A stretch of DNA of 5,819 nucleotides from JAVBJV01 sp031546815. GTDB lineage: Bacteria > Pseudomonadota > Alphaproteobacteria > Acetobacterales > Acetobacteraceae. The position numbers and the translations under genes were made by a program. The number at the start of each line of letters is the position of its first letter. Position 1 is the first letter of the stretch. Shown here piece by piece: positions 1 through 5,516 of the stretch. The stretch covers positions 1 through 5,819 of the forward strand of contig JAVBJV010000046.1 of assembly GCA_031546815.1 (NCBI GenBank), in the 5' to 3' direction. The notes beneath the pieces are model-generated. The model searched no databases and had not been told where the DNA came from. It saw only the letters and a list, made by a program, of their open reading frames with translations.

Positions 1-317
1 ACCTGCCCGGTCAGGCAGACCAGCGGCACGGAATCCAGCAGCGCGTCGAGCAACCCGGTCACCGCATTGGTCGCGCCGGGGCCGGACGTCACCAGCACCA
101 CGCCGACCTTGCCGGTGGAGCGCGCATAACCTTCCGCCGCATGCACCGCCGCCTGTTCGTGGCGGACCAGGATGTGGCGGATATGGTTCTGCTGGAACAG
201 CGCGTCATAGAGCGGCAGCACAGAGCCGCCGGGGTATCCGAAAATCGTATCGACACCCTGATCCTTCAGGGCGCGCAGGACGATTTCGGCTCCGGTCTGG
301 GGGGCTTGCGCCGACAT
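1..317 (-). CDS. ilvB: Acetolactate synthase large subunit, N-terminal part (runs off left edge)
   Basis: This is the N-terminal 105 residues of the catalytic subunit of acetolactate (acetohydroxyacid) synthase. The enzyme uses ThDP to condense two pyruvates, or pyruvate with 2-oxobutyrate, in the first common step of valine, leucine and isoleucine synthesis in the cytoplasm. The translation starts MSAQAPQTGAEIVLRALKDQ. It shows the ThDP-enzyme N-terminal domain: GYPGG at residues 27-31, the RHEQAA segment at 52-57 whose Glu54 is the expected cofactor-activating glutamate, the GYAR..G run at 63-70, and TSGPGATN at 77-84. The reading frame is open to the window edge, so about four fifths of a typical ~580-residue protein lies outside. 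The ATG at 317 is supported by a GAGGAG ribosome binding site 9 bases upstream. It lies 65 bp downstream of miaA on the same strand, so it may be read from miaA as well as from its own promoter. The family call is firm. ilvB versus ilvI naming is a convention, and an oxo-acid decarboxylase relative is much less likely. Confidence 0.93.
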   Translation of the reverse strand, partial: MSAQAPQTGAEIVLRALKDQGVDTIFGYPGGSVLPLYDALFQQNHIRHILVRHEQAAVHAAEGYARSTGKVGVVLVTSGPGATNAVTGLLDALLDSVPLVCLTGQ

Positions 318-326
318 GACACTCTT

Positions 327-332
327 CTCCTC
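327..332 (-). promoter_or_regulatory. Ribosome binding site of acetolactate synthase gene
   Basis: The minus strand reads GAGGAG, a strong match to the anti-Shine-Dalgarno complement, 9 bases before the ATG at 317. It fixes the start of the acetolactate synthase gene at MSAQ. Confidence 0.75.
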
Positions 333-356
333 AACATGTTCCGCCGTGGGGCGAGA

Positions 357-386
357 TGCGTAGCCTGCTCCGTTGCAGTGCGTCAA
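357..386 (-). promoter_or_regulatory. Weak candidate promoter for the acetolactate synthase gene
   Basis: On the minus strand TTGACG (386-381, five of six matches to TTGACA) is followed after 18 bases by TACGCA (362-357), which matches TATAAT poorly. The -35-like hexamer overlaps the TGA stop of miaA. The position, 40-70 bases before the acetolactate synthase start, suits a promoter. The -10 match is weak, so this is a tentative call. Confidence 0.25.
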
Positions 387-1348
387 GCCACCAAATCAAT
401 AAATGACAAGATTTCTTGCTGAATTCCGCAAGAAAATTGCGCGATATCGCTAAATCTAGCACATATCGTATATATCTGAGCCTCCGGCGCTAAGTTATGG
501 TGCCGCGCCCAGGTTGCCTGCCGTTTGGTGTACTGGCCGGTGACCTGTCGCGTGCGGAGCGCAGCCTCCTCCAGCAAGATTTCACCCCGCAGATACGCCG
601 ACAATTCCGGCACCCCATGCGCGCGCATGACCGGCAGGGCGGGGTCCAGGTTCAGCGCCAGCAGCGCGCGCACTTCATCCAGCGCGCCCTGCGCCAGCAT
701 CGCCTCGAACCGGGTGGCAATGGCGGCGCGCAGGGCCTCGCGCGGCGGATCGATGCGCACGGCGTGAAAGTTATACGGCGCAGGACCAGTGCCGCCCTCG
801 GCCCGCCATGCCGCCAGACCGCGCCCGGAGCTGCGCCAGACCTCCCACGCGCGCGACAGGCGCTGACTGTCCGATGGACGTAATCCCGCAGCGGTTTCCG
901 GGTCAGCCGCCAGCAGGCGCGCGTGCAGCCCCTCTGGCCTCAGTTGGGCCAGCAGGGCGCGGGCCTCGGTCCGGGCTTCCTCGGCCACTTCGGGCACCTG
1001 CACCAGACCATCGGTCAGCGCGGCCAGATACATGCCGGTGCCGCCGCACAGGATCGGCAGTTTCCCCTGCGCGCGGGCGGCATCCATCTCGGCCAGCGCG
1101 GCCTCGCGCCACCAGCCGACATGGCCCAGATCGGCCGCCGCGCGCACGCCATACAGAACATGGGGGGCACGGGCCTCATCATCCGGCGTCGGGCGGGCGG
1201 TCAGCACCCGCAGCTCGCGGTAGACCTGCATGGAATCGGCGTTGATCACCACGCCATTGCAACGTTCCGCCACCATCAGCGCGAAGGCCGATTTCCCCGA
1301 ACAGGTGGGGCCGGCAACAATCAATGCAGGGGGGAGCTTCTCAACCAT
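383..1348 (-). CDS. miaA: tRNA dimethylallyltransferase
   Basis: MiaA transfers the dimethylallyl group of DMAPP to N6 of adenosine 37 in tRNAs that read codons starting with U, giving i6A, in the cytoplasm. The 321-residue protein has the family motifs in order: the P-loop GPTCSGKS at residues 13-20, DSMQVY at 38-43 with the substrate-tRNA-contacting Asp38, GGTGMYL at 102-108, QRLSRAWEV at 162-170, and QYTKRQATWAR at 272-282 near the C terminus. Length is in the usual range, slightly long because of a ~37-residue tail after RHHN (residue 285 on). That tail is encoded by DNA of about 36% GC, very unlike the rest of the gene. The ATG at 1348 is the first start after an in-frame upstream TGA. 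No clear Shine-Dalgarno precedes it. It is divergent from serB with 25 bp between start codons and upstream of the acetolactate synthase gene. Identity is very secure. The function of the tail is unknown. Confidence 0.97.
   Translation of the reverse strand: MVEKLPPALIVAGPTCSGKSAFALMVAERCNGVVINADSMQVYRELRVLTARPTPDDEARAPHVLYGVRAAADLGHVGWWREAALAEMDAARAQGKLPILCGGTGMYLAALTDGLVQVPEVAEEARTEARALLAQLRPEGLHARLLAADPETAAGLRPSDSQRLSRAWEVWRSSGRGLAAWRAEGGTGPAPYNFHAVRIDPPREALRAAIATRFEAMLAQGALDEVRALLALNLDPALPVMRAHGVPELSAYLRGEILLEEAALRTRQVTGQYTKRQATWARHHNLAPEAQIYTICARFSDIAQFSCGIQQEILSFIDLVA
391..480. other. AT-rich segment inside the 3' end of miaA
   Basis: I count 32 G/C in these 90 bases (about 36%), against a visibly GC-rich background elsewhere. 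The segment encodes the MiaA tail and includes the inverted repeat at 412-435 and a 10 bp perfect palindrome GCGATATCGC at 441-450. Low GC, palindromes and a position just upstream of the acetolactate synthase gene suggest a control region sharing coding sequence. The composition is observed; the regulatory role is inferred. Confidence 0.5.
412..435. repeat. Perfect 8+8 bp inverted repeat (candidate operator or RNA hairpin)
   Basis: TTTCTTGC (412-419) and GCAAGAAA (428-435) are perfect inverted complements separated by 8 bases that contain GAATTC. The repeat lies in the last codons of miaA, about 95-120 bases upstream of the acetolactate synthase start. The 24 bp symmetric form is typical of a dimeric regulator's operator. 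As RNA it could form an 8 bp stem with an 8-base loop. It is not followed by a clear U run on the minus strand, so a simple intrinsic terminator is less likely. Confidence 0.45.
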
Positions 1349-1373
1349 CCATAAGCTGTGCCATCAAAGCCCC
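1349..1373. promoter_or_regulatory. 25 bp divergent spacer between miaA and serB starts
   Basis: The only non-coding DNA between the two divergent start codons is 25 bp, too short for two ordinary promoters. Promoter elements for each gene must therefore lie within the coding start of the other. I see no convincing -35/-10 pair in either direction and no good Shine-Dalgarno before either ATG. The entry marks where initiation signals must be near, not a recognised site. Confidence 0.3.
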
Positions 1374-2255
1374 ATGTCGAGCAATCCATTCCCCTATGTC
1401 CTCACCCTGGTGGCGGCCCAAGGCGCGCTGAACACCGCTCTGGTCGCGCAAATGCGCGATGCCGTGAACGGCGATGCGCCGATCGTGCTCTCCGCCAACG
1501 AGGCAGTGGACATCCCCTGCCCCGCCATGCCGAACGTGGAAACGCTGCGTCTGGCACTGGGGCAGGCCGCAGTGGACCTGAACGCCGAGCCAGTGGACGG
1601 GCGGCGCAAGAAGCTGCTGATCGCCGACATGGACAGCACCATCATCACGACGGAAACGCTTGACGAACTGGCTGCCTTCGCCGGACTGAAGGACGTGATC
1701 GCCGAGATCACTAAACGTGCGATGAACGGCGAACTGAACTTCAAGGACGCTCTGCGCGAACGCGTGGCAATGCTGAAGGGCCTGTCGCTGGACGCGCTGG
1801 ACCGCACCTGGGACGAGACCGTCATCATGCCCGGCGCATACGAACTGGTGCACACCATGCGCAAGCACGGCGCATTCACGGCGCTGGTCTCGGGCGGGTT
1901 CACTTACTTCACCGGTCGCGTGATGGAGAAAGTGGGTTTCCACACCCATCGCTCGAACGTGCTGGAGCATAATGACGACGCGCTGCTAGGCACGGTCTCG
2001 GAACCGATCCTCGACCGCGATTCCAAGCTGGCTGCGATGCGCGAGTTTGCAGCTGAACAGAAGATCTCGCTGGCCGACTGTCTGGCAGTGGGCGACGGCG
2101 CGAACGATCTTGCGATGATTCGCGAGGCAGGACTTGGTGTTGCCTATCACGCCAAGCCGATCGTCGCGGCGGAAGCCCGCACGCGCGTGGACCATAACGA
2201 TCTGCGTGCGCTGTTGTTCTTCCAGGGGTATCGCGCGGACGAGTTCGCCTGCTAG
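1374..2255 (+). CDS. serB: Phosphoserine phosphatase
   Basis: SerB hydrolyses O-phospho-L-serine to serine, the last step of the phosphorylated serine pathway, in the cytoplasm with Mg2+. The 293-residue protein has an N-terminal regulatory (ACT-like) region of about 75 residues and then a HAD-superfamily phosphatase domain. All HAD motifs are present: DMDST at 85-89 with nucleophile Asp85 and acid/base Asp87, SGGFTYFT at 173-180, Lys218 in DSKL, and GDGANDLAMI at 240-249. Glu94 in TTETLDELA is the usual substrate-binding cap residue. The C terminus LLFFQGY (281-287) is also typical of SerB. The reading frame is open upstream to 1230, but the ATG at 1374 (MSSNPFPYVL) begins where the family begins, and the upstream part would overlap miaA. 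There is no clear ribosome binding site, so translation may be SD-independent. It ends 8 bp before the convergent stop of the exported-protein gene. Identity is secure. Confidence 0.96.
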   Translation: MSSNPFPYVLTLVAAQGALNTALVAQMRDAVNGDAPIVLSANEAVDIPCPAMPNVETLRLALGQAAVDLNAEPVDGRRKKLLIADMDSTIITTETLDELAAFAGLKDVIAEITKRAMNGELNFKDALRERVAMLKGLSLDALDRTWDETVIMPGAYELVHTMRKHGAFTALVSGGFTYFTGRVMEKVGFHTHRSNVLEHNDDALLGTVSEPILDRDSKLAAMREFAAEQKISLADCLAVGDGANDLAMIREAGLGVAYHAKPIVAAEARTRVDHNDLRALLFFQGYRADEFAC

Positions 2256-2266
2256 GACCGGTCCTA
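2253..2266. repeat. 14 bp perfect palindrome joining two convergent stop codons
   Basis: TAGGACCGGTCCTA is a perfect 14 bp palindrome. Its first three bases are the serB stop TAG on the plus strand. Its last three are the complement of the TAG stop of the convergent minus-strand gene. With a 4-base loop it could form only a 5 bp stem, and there is no flanking T run, so a strong intrinsic terminator is doubtful. Confidence 0.6.
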
Positions 2267-2896
2267 ATCCTTCAGACCGTCGATGCACTGATCCAGCACC
2301 GCCATGGCCGGGACGATGCCGTCCATCTCGACCTGCCATGGTGCGGATCCCACATGACTGTCGATGCGCGCAACCATCATGGTATGCGCATGCAGCAAGG
2401 CATGTTTCCAGGCGGGCAGATGCTCCATCGCGACGTGAACGGTTGAATAATCGGGATCGCGCGCGGGCCGTGCCTCGAGCGGGAAGCGGCCGTCGAACAG
2501 CAGGCGCACGCCTTCCGCGCGGGCAGAATCCCCTGCCCCGTCAACGCCCTCAAACCCGAATACGAAATAGCTCTGCCCCGACATGTATTGCAGTTGCACA
2601 CCGCCAGGTGGGGATTCCAGCATGCAGCCCGGGGCCTCGCCATCTACACGCGACCAGTAGACGGTCCACGCCCCCAGCCCGAAACGCCCCAGTTCGCTGG
2701 TCGTCAATGTGCCCGTCCGGCGTACGAACCCGTTCGGAACGCCACGTTCATCCTGGCCGCGTTCAGCGCCCGGCCGCGAATACATGTAGGACCAGGGCGC
2801 ACTGCCGCCGGCTCTGGGTTCCGGCTGAGGTTGCGCCTGCAGCACCGAGATGCACGATATCCCGGCAAGCATCACCACAACCTTACGCGCCATCAT
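2264..2896 (-). CDS. Small exported protein of unknown function
   Basis: I do not recognise this 210-residue protein. Residues 1-21 look like a Sec signal peptide: a basic start (MMARK), a hydrophobic core around 6-19, and a plausible signal peptidase I site after VLQA. Cys15 lies in a poor lipobox context (GISC), so a lipoprotein is possible but less likely. The mature part begins with a Gln/Pro-rich stretch (QPQPEPR), then a region rich in aromatic and Gly residues. It holds only two cysteines, Cys91 and Cys204, which could form a periplasmic disulfide. The C-terminal pattern ending in AMAVLDQCIDGLKD resembles, in my recollection, secreted alphaproteobacterial proteins of the IalB-like kind, but this is a weak impression. 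The ATG at 2896 has a GAGG 7 bases upstream. It starts 24 bp after the CobW-family gene and is probably the last gene of that operon. It is a real gene judging by the start signal, signal peptide and tight packing. Confidence 0.8.
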   Translation of the reverse strand: MMARKVVVMLAGISCISVLQAQPQPEPRAGGSAPWSYMYSRPGAERGQDERGVPNGFVRRTGTLTTSELGRFGLGAWTVYWSRVDGEAPGCMLESPPGGVQLQYMSGQSYFVFGFEGVDGAGDSARAEGVRLLFDGRFPLEARPARDPDYSTVHVAMEHLPAWKHALLHAHTMMVARIDSHVGSAPWQVEMDGIVPAMAVLDQCIDGLKD

Positions 2897-2903
2897 GACC
2901 GAA

Positions 2904-2910
2904 CCTCACC
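2904..2910 (-). promoter_or_regulatory. Ribosome binding site of the exported-protein gene
   Basis: The minus strand reads GGTGAGG, whose GAGG core is 7 bases before the ATG at 2896. It favours this start over the ATG immediately following it. Confidence 0.65.
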
Positions 2911-2920
2911 CGTTATGTGT

Positions 2921-3940
2921 TCAGACCCCCTCGGCCCGCAGGCGTTTCAGAGACGGTCTGGCAAATGGATTAACACGCGATAGCGCAGAAATATCCAGCG
3001 GAAGTTGAGGCTGCACCTGCTGCACAGTATCCGCATCCAGATCACGCAGGATGATCACCAGAAACGGCGCTGCCTCGCTCGCGAATGCGCGCGGCGCGCT
3101 GAACATCGTGCCGACACTTTCAATCAGCACAGGGCAATCGCTGCCCTGCACATGCAGAAGCCCCTTCAGCCGCAGCAACTGCTCGCCACACAGCCCAGCC
3201 AGATTGTCGAGCCACGCCGCCCAGTCGTCCCACGCAATCGCGGCGCGCGGCTTTACCAGCAGCACGCGGATGCGCGCATGGCTGGGCACGGCATCGGTCT
3301 CGGCATCAGCCAGCGCGGCAAACGCATCGGGCGCGGTCGGGGATAACGTTAGCCCATCCAGCACCGCAGCGCGCCGGTCGTCTTGCAGCACCACGCGCGC
3401 CAGAGGATTCAGCGCGGCGATTTCCCGATGCGCCTCCGCCAGACGTTCGGGCGTCACCGCGTCAGTCTTGGTTGGCACCAGCACCTGCGCGGCTGCCCAT
3501 TGCGCGGCCGCTTCGGGGAATTCGGCCACGTCCATGCCGCGCTGTACGTCATACGTACAGACCACGCCCACCCGCATGCGCAGATAACCCAGATCGCGCA
3601 GCGACCGCAGCACAGGACCGGGGCGCGACAGGCCGCTGGTCTCGAGCACGATCCGCTGCAACGGCGGCAATCCAGCATCCTCACGCGCGGCAAGCAGTGC
3701 TTCCACCGTGTTGCTGAGGTCGGTGCCCATCGTGCAGCAGATGCAGCCGCTGTCGAGCATCTTCATGGAAACGCCATTCCCGCTCTCCGCAAGAATGGCG
3801 CCATCCAGACCGATTTCTCCGGCTTCGTTGACAATCACCGCCGTGTCGGCGGCTTCGGGCAGCGTCAGGAAGTCACGCAGCAATGTTGTCTTGCCGCTGC
3901 CCAGAAAGCCGGTCAGGACCAGAAAATCAGGCCCCTGCAT
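2921..3940 (-). CDS. COG0523/CobW-family P-loop GTPase (putative metal chaperone)
   Basis: This 339-residue protein belongs to the G3E/COG0523 GTPases, relatives of CobW, YjiA and the ZNG1/Nha3-type metallochaperones, which use GTP binding to handle Zn, Co or Fe for client enzymes. Visible motifs are Walker A GFLGSGKTT (11-19), VNEAGEIGLDG (37-47), the metal-binding CxCC as GCICC (65-69), ETSGLSRPGP (100-109, Walker B-side), and a base-recognition motif TKTD (157-160). TKTD replaces the more common NKxD and is, as I recall, a known variant in YjiA. The C-terminal CobW_C domain spans about 221-318 with the typical LLRLKGLLHV run (255-264). No His-rich linker is seen. The start overlaps the end of the amidohydrolase gene by 14 bp, with GGAAGA just upstream at short spacing, so translational coupling is likely. 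The context points to the adjacent amidohydrolase as a client. The family is secure, the metal and client are inferred, and no specific gene symbol is justified. Confidence 0.93.
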   Translation of the reverse strand: MQGPDFLVLTGFLGSGKTTLLRDFLTLPEAADTAVIVNEAGEIGLDGAILAESGNGVSMKMLDSGCICCTMGTDLSNTVEALLAAREDAGLPPLQRIVLETSGLSRPGPVLRSLRDLGYLRMRVGVVCTYDVQRGMDVAEFPEAAAQWAAAQVLVPTKTDAVTPERLAEAHREIAALNPLARVVLQDDRRAAVLDGLTLSPTAPDAFAALADAETDAVPSHARIRVLLVKPRAAIAWDDWAAWLDNLAGLCGEQLLRLKGLLHVQGSDCPVLIESVGTMFSAPRAFASEAAPFLVIILRDLDADTVQQVQPQLPLDISALSRVNPFARPSLKRLRAEGV

Positions 3941-5504
3941 CGTCTTCCGCGTTGCTCTGCTTCACGAACGCACGCACGTCCGCCAGCAGTTCATCCACGT
4001 CGTAAATCACCCCACCCTTGATCGTGTAGCGCAGCGCGCGCTGCCATTCGACCTGGCCGGTATCGTCGTTCAGACGCATCGCGCCCGTGCCATACAGCAG
4101 CTTGAAATCCGACAGCGGGTTCTGGTCGTGCACCAGCAGATCGGCGTATTTGCCGACCTCGACACTGCCGACATCGTCGACCATGTCGCACAGCTCGGCC
4201 CCCTTGATGGTGGCGGCGCGCAGCACTTCCAGCGGCGTGAAGCCCGCTTCGTGCAACAGTTCCAGTTCGCGGATATACCCGAAGCCGAAGGTCTGGAAGA
4301 TGAAGCCTGAATCACTGCCCGTGCACACGCGTCCGCCGCGGTTCTTGTATTCGTTGATGAACTGCATCCACAGACGATAGTTTTCTTTCCACTCGACTTC
4401 GTTGGTGGTGGACCAGCGGTACCAGTACGATCCATGCCCGCCGCGCGCCGGCTGGAAGTATTTCCACATCGCCTTGTAGGTATACTCCTCGTGCCAGTCG
4501 GCACGGCGCATACGCATCAGGTCGCGGTTGGCGTCGTAAATCGTGAAGGTCGGCACGAACGTAAAGTCGAGCTTCAGGAATTCATCCATCACCCGGTTCC
4601 ACGTCTCGCTGCCGGGTTTCGCCGCCTGACGGAAAGTCTGCCCGGCATAGCCGAAACGGAAGTAGTCGTCGTGGTAGTTATAGTCCGACGGGTAATCCTG
4701 GATCACCCGATCCTCGAACATCGATTCCGCCAAACCGTAGTAATGCTCGGCGCTGGTCAGGCCCCATTTGGCGGTGGTCAGCGCGTTCATCCGCGTCACC
4801 GCCTGCTGCGCGTGGTGACAGCCGGTGCGCAGGCCGATCTTTTTGCACTCGTCCAGCGCCGCTTCCATGATCGCGGGTGGCGCGCCGAAGAACTTCACCC
4901 CATCGGCCCCGCGCGCCTTCAGCTTGCGCAGCCACTCGCGCCCCTGATCCGGCGTGTGCAGCACCTTCAGCATGTCGTTCACGGCGGGGAAATACGCGTA
5001 AGCCAACAGACGCGGTGCAACGATGGTATTTTCCTGCGAGCGCGCCTTCTGGTCCAGCATCCAGTTAAGGCCGTTCATCGACCCCATCTCGCGCACTGTC
5101 GTCACCCCGTGCGCCAGCCACAGCTTGTAGACATAGGACGCCGGCGCCACCTTGCCGAACATCGCGTGATACGACGTGCCGACATGCGCATGGCTGTCCA
5201 CAAACCCCGGCGTCACATACTTGCCGTGACAGTCGATCTCGTGATCGCCCGCAGCCGGGCGACGCGCCGGGTTGATTGCAATATGCGGCGTGCCGACTTT
5301 CTTGATGTCGGTGATGCGGTCGTTCTCGACCACGATATCAACCGGCCCCCAGGGCGGCGCGCCCGTGCCGTCGATCACCGTGGCGCCGCGCAGGATCAGC
5401 CGCTTGTACGGCCCGATCCCACGGTCGCGTTCCGTGGAAGCTTCAAACGGATACAGGCCAGCCGCAAGTTTGTCCGCGGCGAGTTCTTCACCAACGTCGA
5501 TCAT
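3927..5504 (-). CDS. Amidohydrolase-superfamily metal-dependent hydrolase
   Basis: A cytoplasmic metal-dependent hydrolase of the imidazolonepropionase-like amidohydrolase group (COG1228-like), 525 residues with no signal peptide. It has a split beta-sandwich at the ends (about 34-98 and 447-505, including GKYADLLVHDQNPL) around a TIM barrel. Expected metal ligands are visible: HxH as His105/His107 in FVDSHAHVG, Lys204 in GVKFFG (likely the carboxylated bridging lysine), His230 or His231 in GCHHA, His254 in SAEHYYG, and Asp398 in GSDSG. A long, aromatic-rich stretch of about 110 residues (271-380) lies between the last His and Asp398. The reading frame can be extended to a GTG at 5522, but the ATG at 5504 has GAGGGA 6 bases upstream and is preferred. 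It follows the permease gene by 10 bp and overlaps the GTPase gene by 14 bp. Likely substrates are amides, cyclic amides or ureido or guanidino compounds brought in by the transporter. The exact reaction cannot be read from the sequence. Confidence 0.92.
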   Translation of the reverse strand: MIDVGEELAADKLAAGLYPFEASTERDRGIGPYKRLILRGATVIDGTGAPPWGPVDIVVENDRITDIKKVGTPHIAINPARRPAAGDHEIDCHGKYVTPGFVDSHAHVGTSYHAMFGKVAPASYVYKLWLAHGVTTVREMGSMNGLNWMLDQKARSQENTIVAPRLLAYAYFPAVNDMLKVLHTPDQGREWLRKLKARGADGVKFFGAPPAIMEAALDECKKIGLRTGCHHAQQAVTRMNALTTAKWGLTSAEHYYGLAESMFEDRVIQDYPSDYNYHDDYFRFGYAGQTFRQAAKPGSETWNRVMDEFLKLDFTFVPTFTIYDANRDLMRMRRADWHEEYTYKAMWKYFQPARGGHGSYWYRWSTTNEVEWKENYRLWMQFINEYKNRGGRVCTGSDSGFIFQTFGFGYIRELELLHEAGFTPLEVLRAATIKGAELCDMVDDVGSVEVGKYADLLVHDQNPLSDFKLLYGTGAMRLNDDTGQVEWQRALRYTIKGGVIYDVDELLADVRAFVKQSNAEDDAGA

Positions 5505-5510
5505 ACTGGT

Positions 5511-5516
5511 TCCCTC
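5511..5516 (-). promoter_or_regulatory. Ribosome binding site that decides the amidohydrolase start
   Basis: GAGGGA on the minus strand overlaps the TGA stop of the permease gene and ends 6 bases before the ATG at 5504. The alternative GTG at 5522 lies upstream of it and lacks such a site. This argues for the 525-residue form and for translational coupling to the permease. Confidence 0.7.

Noticed and set aside
141..422. 93-codon plus-strand frame crossing the acetolactate synthase start
   Set aside because: It is antisense to a well-supported ThDP-enzyme N terminus and shows no motif of its own.
412..435. Intrinsic terminator after miaA
   Set aside because: The stem lies before the miaA stop codon and is not followed by a U-rich tract on the transcribed strand.
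923..1354. 143-codon plus-strand frame opposite miaA, and similar frames at 497-883 and 808-1245
   Set aside because: All lie antisense to the conserved MiaA core and have low-complexity, Arg/Ala/Pro/Gln-rich translations.
1230..1373. 48-codon N-terminal extension of serB
   Set aside because: It would overlap the miaA P-loop region on the other strand and precedes the point where SerB homologues normally begin.
1341..1970. 209-codon minus-strand frame opposite serB
   Set aside because: It is a shadow of serB. The translation is His/Gln/Val-rich with no family features and it overlaps both serB and the start of miaA.
3383..4021. 212-codon plus-strand frame opposite the GTPase gene, with others at 3051-3587 and 3708-4310
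   Set aside because: These are shadow frames of the GTPase and amidohydrolase genes; the GTPase motifs on the minus strand are unambiguous.
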